Assembly: GCA_938023905.1 (NCBI GenBank)
Contig: CALJCO010000107.1
Coordinates: 1-26,919 of the forward strand
Direction of reading: 5' to 3'
Source: an uncultured Collinsella sp.
Lineage (GTDB): Bacteria > Actinomycetota > Coriobacteriia > Coriobacteriales > Coriobacteriaceae
DNA: 26,919 nt
Both the position numbers and the translations under genes were made by a program. The notes below the pieces were generated by a model. The model had not been told where the DNA came from and ran no database searches. It saw only the letters and a program-made list of their open reading frames with translations. This document shows positions 8,588 to 15,567 of this stretch, piece by piece. Within the stretch, counting starts at the first letter, position 1. The number at the start of each line of letters is the position of its first letter.

Positions 8588-9178
8588 ATGCCCGAGATGT
8601 CCGAGCCGACGATTCGCCTGGCGACGCCCGATGATGCGCCGGCGTTGCTTGCCATCTATGAGCCGTATGTGCGCCAGACGGCGATTACCTGCGAATACGA
8701 GGTGCCGAGCGTTGAGGAGTTCGCCGGGCGCATCGAGCGTACGCTCAAGCGATATCCGTATTTGGTGATGGAATTGGACGGGCGTCCGGTAGGCTATGCC
8801 TATGTGAGTCCGCTTAACAGCCGCGAGGCATACGACTGGTCGGTCGAGACATCGATCTACCTGGCGCGCGATGTGCGCCACGGCGGGCTGGGCCGCAAGC
8901 TGCACGATGCGCTCAAGCAATGCCTGATCGCGATGGGCATCACCAACATGTGTGCCCTCATCGCCGTGCCGCACGACAAGGACGACGAGTACCTGACGCA
9001 CAACAGCCAGGACTTCCATGCCCATATGGGATATCGCCTGGTGGGTGCCTTCGACCGCTGCGCTCAGAAGTTCGGTCGCTGGTACGACATGTGTTGGATG
9101 GAGTTGGTCCTAGCCGAGCGCGTCCCTAACCAACCCAAACCAACCTGGTTCCCCGACCTCCCCAAACCTACCATTTAG
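8588..9178 (+). CDS. GNAT N-acetyltransferase, phosphinothricin-acetyltransferase-like
   Basis: 196 residues, single GNAT domain that uses acetyl-CoA to acetylate a small amine. Family features: N-terminal IRLATPDDAPALLAIYEPYV, then TAITCEYEVPSVEEF typical of the PAT/YncA group, VGYAYVSPL, SIYLARDVRHGGLGRKLH with the acetyl-CoA-binding loop, and a C-terminal GAFDRCAQKFGRWYDMCWMEL. ATG 8588 is preferred over an upstream TTG that lies inside the terminator; GGGGGAGGGG precedes it. Because a strong terminator ends just before the ribosome site, expression would need read-through or a promoter overlapping that terminator. The C-terminus is a Pro-rich tail whose last residues (PKPTI) and stop codon are encoded by a family-A repeat. 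Confidence 0.87.
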   Translation: MPEMSEPTIRLATPDDAPALLAIYEPYVRQTAITCEYEVPSVEEFAGRIERTLKRYPYLVMELDGRPVGYAYVSPLNSREAYDWSVETSIYLARDVRHGGLGRKLHDALKQCLIAMGITNMCALIAVPHDKDDEYLTHNSQDFHAHMGYRLVGAFDRCAQKFGRWYDMCWMELVLAERVPNQPKPTWFPDLPKPTI

Positions 9179-9187
9179 GGACAGGTT
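9161..9187 (+). repeat. Family-A repeat, partial copy overlapping the GNAT stop codon
   Basis: AAACCTACCATTT followed by AGGGACAGGTT. The same order (AACCTACCAAAA then AGGGACAGGTTTA) is found at 26889-26919 and, inverted, at 16658-16694. The second arm is missing here and the next copy begins instead. Confidence 0.6.
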
Positions 9188-9188
9188 A

Positions 9189-9225
9189 AACCACCACAAT
9201 GGGGACAGGCACTTTCGTGGTGGTT
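9189..9225 (+). repeat. Family-A hairpin repeat between the GNAT and gntR1 genes
   Basis: AACCACCAC (9189-9197) pairs with GTGGTGGTT (9217-9225); the 19-base loop carries TGGGGACAGGCACTTT. It lies at the convergent 3' ends of the GNAT gene and gntR1. Confidence 0.75.
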
Positions 9226-9946
9226 AGCCGATGGGCTCGGTGTATTTGGCGCGGTCGGTTCGTTGGATGCGCTTGGAGACATGGAGCGGGTGGCCGTCGG
9301 TGTCGTAGACGTAGTCGGTGATAAGGATCAATGCCTGCCCGCGCTCAACGTTGAGCAAAAACGCCTCGTTTTGCGAGGCGTAGCACACCTCAAAGGTCTT
9401 GTGTCCCTGGGCCGGTGCGCGATGGAACTCCTGGCGCAGCGTGGCGTAGAGCGATCCGTTGATATCGCGATCGATGAGCGCCTCAAAGCTTGGCGGAAGA
9501 TAGGTGGTCTCCAGGCACAGCGGGGCGTCGTCCAGATAGCGCAGGCGGACAAGCTTGACGAGCTTGCTGCCCACGGCGGCATCGAAAAACTTGGCCACGC
9601 TACCCGTTGCCTTGGCAAAGCCCGAGTCCACCGTGCGCGTGGTGGGCTTCATGCCCTGGCCCTGGATCTGCGCTGTGTAGCTCGAAAACACCAGGTTGTT
9701 CTCGTGGAGCGCTGGCGTGTCGGCCACAAAGGCGCCGCGTCCGCGCTCGGTGCGAACCAGGCCCTCGTCAACAAGAACCTTAAGGGCATGGCGCACGGTG
9801 CTGCGCGACAGACCCGATTCGTCCATGAGTTCCATCTCGGACGGCAGCTTGTCTCCGCGTGCGTAGGTGCCGGCGGCGATGCGGTCACGCAGCGTACCCG
9901 CCAGACGCTCGTATTGGGCCAGTTTCTTTTTAGACGAAGCATTCAT
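9224..9946 (-). CDS. GntR-family transcriptional regulator, HutC/UTRA type (GntR1)
   Basis: 240 residues, cytoplasmic DNA-binding repressor with an effector-sensing UTRA domain. The winged helix-turn-helix is at about 10-75 (GDKLPSEMELMDESGLSRS, then TVRHALKVL and the wing RTERGRGAFV). The UTRA domain fills about 90-235, with a typical LVRLRYLDDAPLCLETTYLP segment and a C-terminal HPLHVSKRIQRTDRAKY. It is divergent from the SIS1 gene, and three pairs of direct-repeat half-sites lie in the 205-base gap, the first overlapping its own leader. It therefore probably represses SIS1 and itself, with a phosphorylated sugar or sugar-amine as likely effector (inference from FrlR-type GntR regulators). 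Confidence 0.92.
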   Translation of the reverse strand: MNASSKKKLAQYERLAGTLRDRIAAGTYARGDKLPSEMELMDESGLSRSTVRHALKVLVDEGLVRTERGRGAFVADTPALHENNLVFSSYTAQIQGQGMKPTTRTVDSGFAKATGSVAKFFDAAVGSKLVKLVRLRYLDDAPLCLETTYLPPSFEALIDRDINGSLYATLRQEFHRAPAQGHKTFEVCYASQNEAFLLNVERGQALILITDYVYDTDGHPLHVSKRIQRTDRAKYTEPIG

Positions 9947-9952
9947 GCGACC

Positions 9953-9972
9953 AACCTGTATCTAACCTGTAT
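9953..9972. promoter_or_regulatory. Operator-like direct repeat 1 (GntR1)
   Basis: AACCTGTAT at 9953-9961 and again at 9964-9972, 11 bases apart, just upstream of the gntR1 start codon. Confidence 0.6.
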
Positions 9973-9985
9973 GCTTACTGAACCA

Positions 9986-10005
9986 AGCATGTATCCAACA
10001 TGACA
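9986..10005. promoter_or_regulatory. Operator-like direct repeat 2 (GntR1)
   Basis: AGCATGTAT at 9986-9994 and a degenerate AACATGACA at 9997-10005, again with an 11-base offset. Confidence 0.5.
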
Positions 10006-10091
10006 ACAAAACCGCTGATAATGGATTGCCGAAAACTTTACCAGCAAAATATCTAAGACAAATATAGCATACAACTAGTCGACATAGCCAA

Positions 10092-10111
10092 AACATGTAT
10101 GTAACTTGTAT
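10092..10111. promoter_or_regulatory. Operator-like direct repeat 3 (GntR1), near the SIS1 gene
   Basis: AACATGTAT at 10092-10100 and AACTTGTAT at 10103-10111, 11 bases apart, 41-60 bases before the SIS1 start. Together with the other two pairs the half-site consensus is AACNTGTAT. An AT-rich stretch with possible -10 boxes (10047-10072) lies just upstream. Confidence 0.6.
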
Positions 10112-10151
10112 GCCATCGAGAGCATCAAACGAGAAGAAAGGCTGATGCACG

Positions 10152-11144
10152 ATGACTACTCAGGAACAGGTTAAGGATGTCGTCTCCCAGGTTTTGGCTG
10201 ACAAGGCAGACAAGGGCGGCATCAAGCGCGTCGTGTGGATTGGCGCCGGCGGATCCAACGGCGGCAACTATCCTGCCCAGTACTTTATGGAGCACGAGGC
10301 CACGCAGGTCGTGAGCTCCAGCTACACCAGCAACGAGTTCGTGCACGCAACCCCCGCCTACGTTAACGAGAACACCCTGGCCGTCGTCGTGTCCATGCGC
10401 GGCACCAAGGAGACCATCGTCGCCGCCCAGGTCGCCAAGGACCACGGCGCCAGTACCATCGCCATCTATGTTGACGAGTCCGGCCTCACCGAGGTCTGCG
10501 ACTACAAGATCCAGTATGACAGCCTGGCCGTCGACGAGTCCTGCATGGGCCGTACCAACTCCGCCGTCGTGACCATGATCGCCATGGAACTCACGCAGCA
10601 GACCGAGGGCTATGCCGAGTACGAGACCGCTATGGCCGCCTTCGACCTGGTTGACCCCATCTATCGCAAGGCCGTCGAGTACACCCGTCCGCTCGCCGCC
10701 AAGTGGGCCGAGCAGAACGCCGACAAGCCCTGCATCAACGTCATGGCTCAGGGTCCGCTCTTTGGTGCCGCCTACGTCTTTAGCATCTGCAACGTGCAGG
10801 AGATGCTGCAGATCGACTCCTGCACCATCAACACCTGTGACTTCTTCCACGGCCCCTTCGAGATCCTGGACAAGCGCACTTCGCTGTTCCAGCTCATCAG
10901 CGTCGGCCGCAGCCGCTGCAACGACGAGCGCGGCATCCACTTCGTCAACCAGTACGGTGGCGAGCGCGTCTATCAGCTCGACGCCAAGGAGCTCGGCCTC
11001 AACGACATCAAGGACAGCGTGAGCGAATACTTCAACCACCTGATCTTTGCGCCGATCCTCAACAACGTGTATATGCGCGCGCTTTCTGCCGTCACCCACA
11101 AGGACTACATGACGCGCCGCTACATGTGGAAGCTTGATTATTAG
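10152..11144 (+). CDS. Double-SIS sugar isomerase/deglycase-like protein (SIS1)
   Basis: 330 residues with two SIS (sugar isomerase) domains, FrlB/GlmS-isomerase fold, cytoplasmic. N-terminal domain: VVWIGAGGSNGGNYPAQYF and VVVSMRGTKETIVAAQVAK. C-terminal domain: FSICNVQEMLQIDSC and CDFFHGPFEIL. Glu 217 and His 233 are 16 residues apart, matching the spacing of the catalytic pair in GlmS and FrlB. Family members deglycate fructoselysine- or glucoselysine-6-phosphate or isomerise amino-sugar phosphates. It differs from SIS2 and SIS3 in the phosphate-loop region (S-M-R-G-T where SIS3 has S-H-S-G-N-T) and has CDFFHGPFE where they have GEYFHGPFE, so its substrate probably differs. It is divergent from gntR1. 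ATG 10152 has AGAAAGG upstream. The C-terminus RRYMWKLDY is shared with SIS2. Confidence 0.85.
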   Translation: MTTQEQVKDVVSQVLADKADKGGIKRVVWIGAGGSNGGNYPAQYFMEHEATQVVSSSYTSNEFVHATPAYVNENTLAVVVSMRGTKETIVAAQVAKDHGASTIAIYVDESGLTEVCDYKIQYDSLAVDESCMGRTNSAVVTMIAMELTQQTEGYAEYETAMAAFDLVDPIYRKAVEYTRPLAAKWAEQNADKPCINVMAQGPLFGAAYVFSICNVQEMLQIDSCTINTCDFFHGPFEILDKRTSLFQLISVGRSRCNDERGIHFVNQYGGERVYQLDAKELGLNDIKDSVSEYFNHLIFAPILNNVYMRALSAVTHKDYMTRRYMWKLDY

Positions 11145-11291
11145 TTACGGCGTTTTACCGAACGGCGTAACGGCTCGACGCTGCGCGCCCGGCATTTGGC
11201 CAATCTGCCGTTCAATTTCAAAGGCGCGACCAGAAGGTCAGCGCCTTTTCATTTCACGGCACCTTGGCTCAAATGACGGGCGCTCGCTGAC
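11144..11291 (+). repeat. Family-B composite intergenic repeat after SIS1
   Basis: Starts at the last base of the SIS1 stop codon. First a hairpin: GTTACGGCGTT (11144-11154) with AACGGCGTAAC (11161-11171), one G.G mismatch, loop TTACCG. Then CGACGCTGC (11176-11184), AATCTG (11202-11207), a terminator hairpin, TCACGGCACCTTG (from 11254) and GCTGAC (11286-11291). The same words in the same order occur at 19523-19716. Confidence 0.7.
11221..11249 (+). terminator. Terminator after SIS1
   Basis: AAGGCGC-GACC (11221-11231) pairs with GGTC-(A)-GCGCCTT (11236-11247) around an AGAA loop, then TTTT. It lies inside the family-B repeat. Confidence 0.75.
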
Positions 11292-11329
11292 GTTGCCAAA
11301 ACGTCGGCGTCGTCGTGTTTGTTAAGGGG

Positions 11330-11362
11330 TTGGTGCATTGGGGACAGGTTACTTTGCACCAA
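11330..11362 (+). repeat. Family-A hairpin repeat upstream of the EamA gene
   Basis: TTGGTGCA (11330-11337) pairs with TGCACCAA (11355-11362); the 17-base loop is TTGGGGACAGGTTACTT. The 366-base gap 11145-11510 holds the family-B repeat, this hairpin, its inverted partner at 11364-11396 and an operator-like site; no gene is seen in it. Confidence 0.78.
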
Positions 11363-11363
11363 G

Positions 11364-11396
11364 TTGGTGCATATGAACCTGGCCTCTTTGCACTAA
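11364..11396 (-). repeat. Degenerate inverted family-A copy
   Basis: The arms TTGGTGCA (11364-11371) and TGCACTAA (11389-11396) are the same as in the preceding copy apart from one base. The 17-base loop read on the - strand is AAGAGGCCAGGTTCATA, matching the other loop at G-GG-CAGGTT. The two copies form an inverted pair. Confidence 0.55.
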
Positions 11397-11454
11397 TGGG
11401 TTGTAGCGGAAAAGCAGATTTTCCCGTCTGCCGATTTGTGCCTTGAAAAATGTA

Positions 11455-11470
11455 TATAACGACTATAACG
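11455..11470. promoter_or_regulatory. Operator-like TATAACG direct repeat before the EamA gene
   Basis: TATAACG at 11455-11461 and 11464-11470. Read on the other strand this gives CGTTATA twice, the core also found before the PTS operon (12742-12748) and gntR2 (18754-18760). It may bind GntR2. TATAAC could also serve as a -10 box. Confidence 0.45.
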
Positions 11471-11510
11471 TAGTGTGAAACATATTGGAAACAATACCGA
11501 GGAGGCTGCG

Positions 11511-12593
11511 TTGAAGAAAAGCAATCTGGGCTATGTGCTGGTGCTGATCGCCGCGCTTATGTGGGGCAGCATCGGAATCTTTGTAAACGGCATCTCGGCC
11601 ATGGGCGTTACGTCCCAGAGTATGGCTGCCTTTCGCTTGTTGTCGGGTGCCGTCTTAATGGCTCCGGTCTTGGCATTCATGGGTTGCCAGGGAGGTGCTC
11701 GTGAGGGAAAGGCATTGGGTCCCCTAGCACTGTTCAAGGCAAGTCCTAAAGAGCTTGTTCCTTGTGCGCTTCTTGGCATTATCGGCCTCGCCACCGCTAA
11801 CACGCTTTATTACGAGTGCATGGGCGAGGTGGGCATGTCCACGGCCTCGGTGCTGCTCTACACCTCGCCGGTGTTTGGCGTCATGCTCGGCCGCGTGCTT
11901 TATCGCGAGGATGTGACTCCCAACAAGCTCGTTGCCATCGCTTTTAACATAGGTGGATGTGTACTTGCAGTGACCGATGGCGACCTTTCCGGTTTTCATT
12001 TTTCGGTTTGGGGCGTCACGTCGGGCGTGATTGCGGGCTTTTGTGGCGCGTCGCTCGCGGTGTTTAGCCGGATAGCAACCAAGACGGTCCACCCGCTGGC
12101 TGTCACGTTTTGGGGCCTTGTTTTTGGCGGTGCGGTTATGGCGGCTATCGCGGCTCCGTGGCCAGATGTCGCCGCGGCAATGTCGCCACAGCTGCTGCTG
12201 CTGTTCCTTGGCTTTGGACTCATCCCCACAGCCGTGGCCTATGTCTTATATATGCAGGGTCTGTCCATGGGGCTCGAGACGTCGAAAGTTCCCGTCGTAA
12301 TGTCATTCGAGACGGTCGTCACCGTGCTGCTGGGCATTGGTGTCTACGCCGAGCCCGCCGGTGCGATCAAGGTTCTGGGCATCGTGCTGGTGCTCGCGTC
12401 CATCCTGATTATGAACACCGACTTCTCCAGGCTGCGCAACAGTGTGTTTGTCGGTCATGTCGTTGAGAGTATGACCTTTAAGCCCAATGCGTGGTGGACG
12501 GAGAAATCGCAGGACATGGATCTGTTTAAGGAACGCACCGGCATCGCGCTGGAGCCCACCGTGCAGGAAAGCCCCTGGTACTTCGTGCGATAA
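11511..12593 (+). CDS. EamA/DMT-family membrane transporter
   Basis: 360 residues with about ten hydrophobic helices in two EamA repeats: the first starts at GYVLVLIAALMWGSIGIFVNG, the second at about SVWGVTSGVIAGFCGASLAVF. The family exports or imports small metabolites such as amino acids or nucleotide sugars, and the substrate cannot be told. The start is TTG 11511, because AGGAGG (11500-11505) lies five bases before it; a longer frame from GTG 11475 has no ribosome site. A hydrophilic tail of about 55 residues follows the last helix (DFSRLRNSVFVGHVVESM onward to SPWYFVR), longer than usual for this family. The gene lies between SIS1 and the PTS operon and has a CGTTATA-type site upstream, so it may belong to the same regulon. 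Confidence 0.88.
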   Translation: MKKSNLGYVLVLIAALMWGSIGIFVNGISAMGVTSQSMAAFRLLSGAVLMAPVLAFMGCQGGAREGKALGPLALFKASPKELVPCALLGIIGLATANTLYYECMGEVGMSTASVLLYTSPVFGVMLGRVLYREDVTPNKLVAIAFNIGGCVLAVTDGDLSGFHFSVWGVTSGVIAGFCGASLAVFSRIATKTVHPLAVTFWGLVFGGAVMAAIAAPWPDVAAAMSPQLLLLFLGFGLIPTAVAYVLYMQGLSMGLETSKVPVVMSFETVVTVLLGIGVYAEPAGAIKVLGIVLVLASILIMNTDFSRLRNSVFVGHVVESMTFKPNAWWTEKSQDMDLFKERTGIALEPTVQESPWYFVR

Positions 12594-12731
12594 GGGATTG
12601 CGCACGGCGTCCGACCTGGGATTATCCAGCCAGCGCCGGCCTACCCAGCCCCAACGTTTCAAGTACGTTAAACCCGTCAACGGTCGATTTTCACCCGCGA
12701 ACGGTCTTTATACTAATTAGCAATATAAGCA

Positions 12732-12760
12732 ACGTATAAGACGTTATAATGACCATAACG
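12732..12760. promoter_or_regulatory. PTS operon promoter with overlapping operator-like site
   Basis: ACGTATAAG followed by ACGTTATAAT and ATAACG. It contains a perfect inverted repeat CGTTAT (12742-12747)/ATAACG (12755-12760) and a consensus -10 TATAAT (12745-12750). The word AAGACGTTATA (12738-12748) is identical to one upstream of gntR2 (18750-18760). No good -35 box is seen at the right distance. Confidence 0.6.
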
Positions 12761-12776
12761 AAAAGGAGGAGGCAAG

Positions 12777-13700
12777 ATGAATCAGATCATTCTCGCATCT
12801 CATGGCGGCCTGGCCGCAGGCGCCAAAGACACGCTCGAGATGGTTCTCGGCGACGTGTCGAACGTCCACGTCGTGTCGCTTGCTCGTGACGACAAGGAGC
12901 CCATCACCAATAAGGTGGACGCCATGATCGCCACGTTCAACGCGGACGACACCGTCTATGTGCTGACCGATATGCTCGGCAGCTCGGTCAACAACAGCAT
13001 GGTCGAGCTTTCCAAGAACGGCACGAAGTTCACGGTTGTCAGCGGTTTCAACATCCCGCTGGCACTGACGCTCGCTATGAGCCCCGCCCCCATCAAGGGT
13101 GCCGAGCTCGCGGCCCTCATCAACGAGGCCCGCACCGGTCTGACCAACCCCAACGCACCGGTCGAGGTCGCCGCGGCTCCCGCCAAGAAGGCCGAGGCAC
13201 CCCGTCACAGCTCCGGCCCCGCCAAGATCGTCCTCGCACGTCTTGACTACCGTCTGCTGCACGGCCAGGTCGTCTTTACCTGGACCACCAAGGTTCAGGC
13301 CGAGCGCATCATCGTCGTCGACAACGCTGCCGCCAACGATGACATCAAGAAGGGCGCTCTTAAGCTGGCCAAGCCCCAGGGCGTGCGCCTGAACGTCTTC
13401 ACCGTCGAGCGTGCCCTCGCCAAGATGGACAAGCTCAACACCCTCGGCGAGCGCGTCATGTTCGTCTTTGGCAACACTGCCGAGATGCTGCAGTTCTGCC
13501 AGGGCTACAAGCTCGACGCCATCAACCTGGGCGCCACCGCCAACCACGACGGTGCCGATCAGATCGGCGGCAAGGACAGCTCCGTCTTCCTCGACGCCAC
13601 CCAGAAGGCCGACGTCAACCAGCTGCTCGACATGGGTATCAAGCTCTATGTCCAGCAGACCCCTACGTATCAGAGCGTCGACATCGACGCCAAGCTGTAA
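12777..13700 (+). CDS. Mannose-family PTS fused EIIA-EIIB
   Basis: 307 residues; cytoplasmic phosphoryl-transfer subunit of a mannose/fructose/sorbose-family phosphotransferase system. The EIIA domain (about 1-125) has phospho-histidine His 9 in ILASHGGLA, and LTDMLGSSVNNS. An Ala/Pro/Lys linker (about 126-148) follows. The EIIB domain (about 149-307) has KIVLARLDYRLLHGQV with phospho-histidine His 162. The fusion resembles ManX. ATG 12777 has AAGGAGGAGG upstream. It is the first gene of a three-gene PTS operon with SIS2 downstream. This pairing resembles the GfrABCD-GfrE/F glucoselysine/fructoselysine system of Salmonella, which also combines a mannose-family PTS with SIS deglycases. Codon use is strongly biased, suggesting high expression. 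HPr and enzyme I are not in this window. Confidence 0.93.
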   Translation: MNQIILASHGGLAAGAKDTLEMVLGDVSNVHVVSLARDDKEPITNKVDAMIATFNADDTVYVLTDMLGSSVNNSMVELSKNGTKFTVVSGFNIPLALTLAMSPAPIKGAELAALINEARTGLTNPNAPVEVAAAPAKKAEAPRHSSGPAKIVLARLDYRLLHGQVVFTWTTKVQAERIIVVDNAAANDDIKKGALKLAKPQGVRLNVFTVERALAKMDKLNTLGERVMFVFGNTAEMLQFCQGYKLDAINLGATANHDGADQIGGKDSSVFLDATQKADVNQLLDMGIKLYVQQTPTYQSVDIDAKL

Positions 13701-13736
13701 TCAACCAGGCTTTTGCCTGACTGAAAGGAGAAGGGT

Positions 13737-14531
13737 ATGAATACGTTCATCAGTGCGGTGCTCGTCGGCCTCGTCGGCGTGTTCTGCATGTGGGACTCCC
13801 GCCTGCTCGGTCGTCTTAACTTCGAGCAGCCCCTCGTTGGCGCTACGCTCGTCGGTCTGCTGCTGGGTGATGTGCCCACCGGCCTTGCCGTCGGTGCCGC
13901 CGTCGAGCTCGTGTCCATGGGCCTGGTGCAGGTCGGCGCCGCCGTTCCGCCCGATATGGTCCTGGGCGGCATCGTGGCCGCTGCCTTTGCGTGCCTGACC
14001 GATGCTTCTGCCGAGACCGCCATGACGATCGCCATCCCGGTCGCCGTCCTGGGTCAGCTCCTCGGCATCGTGTTCCGTTCCATCATCGCCGCCCTCACCC
14101 ATGTGGCAGATAGCGCGATCGATAACGGAAAGTTCAAGACCGCCTACCGCATGCACATCTGCGCCGGCTCCGGTCTGTACGCCGTCATGTACTTCCTGCC
14201 GATCTTCCTCGCCGTCTTTGTTGGCACCGACCTGGTTCAGGCCATCGTCAACATGGTTCCCGAGTGGCTGTCCACTGGTCTTAACGTTTCGACCAAGATC
14301 ATGACCGCCTACGGCTTGGCCCTGCTGCTCACCATGATGATCAAGAAGGGTATGACTCCGTTCCTGTTCATCGGTTTCCTGCTCGCCGCTTACCTCAACC
14401 TGTCCGTCATCGCGGTCGCTCTGATCGGTGTGTGCCTGGCTGTCGTCTTCATGGGCTTCAAGTTCAACGGTTCCCATGCAGCCGCCGGTGTCGATTCCGA
14501 CTACGATCCGCTCGAAGACGACGAAGACTAA
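13737..14531 (+). CDS. Mannose-family PTS EIIC (sugar channel)
   Basis: 264 residues, integral membrane. EIIC of the mannose/sorbose/N-acetylgalactosamine family forms the sugar path together with EIID. Recognised by the glycine-rich helices LVGLLLGDVPTGLAVGAAVE, MGLVQVGAAVPPDMVLGGI and the middle segment HVADSAIDNGKFKTAYRMH. The C-terminus is an acidic cytoplasmic tail (YDPLEDDED). ATG 13737 has AAAGGAGAAGGG upstream; the gap after EIIAB is 36 bases. The sugar cannot be read from sequence alone. Confidence 0.93.
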   Translation: MNTFISAVLVGLVGVFCMWDSRLLGRLNFEQPLVGATLVGLLLGDVPTGLAVGAAVELVSMGLVQVGAAVPPDMVLGGIVAAAFACLTDASAETAMTIAIPVAVLGQLLGIVFRSIIAALTHVADSAIDNGKFKTAYRMHICAGSGLYAVMYFLPIFLAVFVGTDLVQAIVNMVPEWLSTGLNVSTKIMTAYGLALLLTMMIKKGMTPFLFIGFLLAAYLNLSVIAVALIGVCLAVVFMGFKFNGSHAAAGVDSDYDPLEDDED

Positions 14532-14544
14532 GGAGGAACACACT

Positions 14545-15378
14545 ATGGCAACCGCAACCAAGGACGTGTCCCTGAACAAGAAGGTCAGCCAGTTCTTCTG
14601 GCGCTCTTGGGCCATCCAGGCCTCTTGGAACTACGAGCGTCAGATGAACATGGGCTTCCTCTACGGCATGGTTCCCACGCTCGATCGCCTCTATCCGGAC
14701 GAGTCCGACCCCAAGCAGCTCGCTGCTAAGAAAGAGGCTTACCACCGTCACATGGCGTTCTACAACTGCACCCCGCAGACGAGCGCTTTCATCCTAGGCC
14801 TCGCCGCCTCCATGGAGGAAGAGTACGCCAAGGATCCCGAGAACTTCGACCCCGATTCGATCAACGCGGTCAAGACCTCTCTCATGGGTCCGCTTTCCGG
14901 CATCGGTGACTCCTTCTTCCAGGGCACCATCCGCGTTATCGCCTTCGGCCTGGGCGTTCAGCTGGCTCAGCAGGGCTCTATCATGGGCCCGATCCTGGCC
15001 ATGCTCATCTCCATCGTCCCCTCCGTGCTGATCACTTGGTTCGCCGCCAAGATCGGCTACCAGGGCGGCCACGAGTACCTGAGCAAGCTCCAGGGCGGCG
15101 ACCTCATGGAAAAGCTCATGTATGTCTGCGGCATCGTGGGTCTCATGTCCGTGGGCGGCATGATCGCCACGCTGATCGGCGCCACCACCCCGCTGCAGTT
15201 CGCTGAGGGCACCGTCGTTATCCAGGACATCCTGGACGGCATGATGCCCCAGATGATCTCCCTCGGCCTCACCGGCCTTATGTACTGGCTCATCAAGAAG
15301 AACGTCAACACCGGTTGGCTTCTCGTGATCGCCATCGTGGGCGGCATCGCCCTCTCCGCGGCCGGCATCCTGGCCTAG
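14545..15378 (+). CDS. Mannose-family PTS EIID
   Basis: 277 residues, the second membrane subunit. Typical EIID features: N-terminal FFWRSWAIQASWNYERQMN, the segment GFLYGMVPTLDRLYP, HMAFYNCTPQTSAFILGL, the conserved KTSLMGPLSGIGDSFFQGT, and C-terminal hydrophobic helices. ATG 14545 follows AAGGAGGAA and starts 13 bases after EIIC stops; a longer overlapping frame from 14428 is not used. It ends the core PTS operon and is followed by a hairpin and a family-A repeat before SIS2. Confidence 0.94.
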   Translation: MATATKDVSLNKKVSQFFWRSWAIQASWNYERQMNMGFLYGMVPTLDRLYPDESDPKQLAAKKEAYHRHMAFYNCTPQTSAFILGLAASMEEEYAKDPENFDPDSINAVKTSLMGPLSGIGDSFFQGTIRVIAFGLGVQLAQQGSIMGPILAMLISIVPSVLITWFAAKIGYQGGHEYLSKLQGGDLMEKLMYVCGIVGLMSVGGMIATLIGATTPLQFAEGTVVIQDILDGMMPQMISLGLTGLMYWLIKKNVNTGWLLVIAIVGGIALSAAGILA

Positions 15379-15403
15379 TCGCGACCCAATGCTTCCCCCG
15401 GGG

Positions 15404-15434
15404 GCCTGCCTGGCATCCCATACCCCAGGCAGGC
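15404..15434 (+). terminator. Hairpin after EIID
   Basis: GCCTGCCTGG (15404-15413) pairs perfectly with CCAGGCAGGC (15425-15434); only TT follows. It may be a partial terminator or an mRNA-stabilising hairpin between the PTS genes and SIS2. Confidence 0.6.
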
Positions 15435-15446
15435 TTCCATCCCTAA

Positions 15447-15477
15447 ATGTGTCAAAGGGACAGCTCCTTTGTCACAT
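15447..15477 (+). repeat. Family-A hairpin repeat before SIS2
   Basis: ATGTGTCAAA (15447-15456) pairs with TTTGTCACAT (15468-15477), 9 of 10 pairs; the 11-base loop is GGGACAGCTCC. Confidence 0.7.
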
Positions 15478-15567
15478 CCCCAACGGGCCGGCGACTCGGT
15501 CCAAATCACGGTAACCCTGCGTGCGTCCGGCAAAGTGGCGCCGCAAAAATCGAAAGGAATGTGTCAG

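Noticed and set aside
9263..10003. A 246-codon + strand frame opposite gntR1
   Set aside because: Shadow of a clear GntR/UTRA gene, with no ribosome site or recognisable domain.
10125..11099. Long - strand frame opposite SIS1, with similar ones opposite the PTS genes and SIS2 (12744-13547, 13701-14615, 15472-16509)
   Set aside because: All are low-complexity His/Asp/Gly-rich shadows of highly codon-biased genes.
15469..15567. An N-terminal extension of SIS2 back to 15469
   Set aside because: The extension overlaps the family-A hairpin, has no ribosome site and is unlike the other SIS N-termini; AAGGA before ATG 15568 fits the shorter form.
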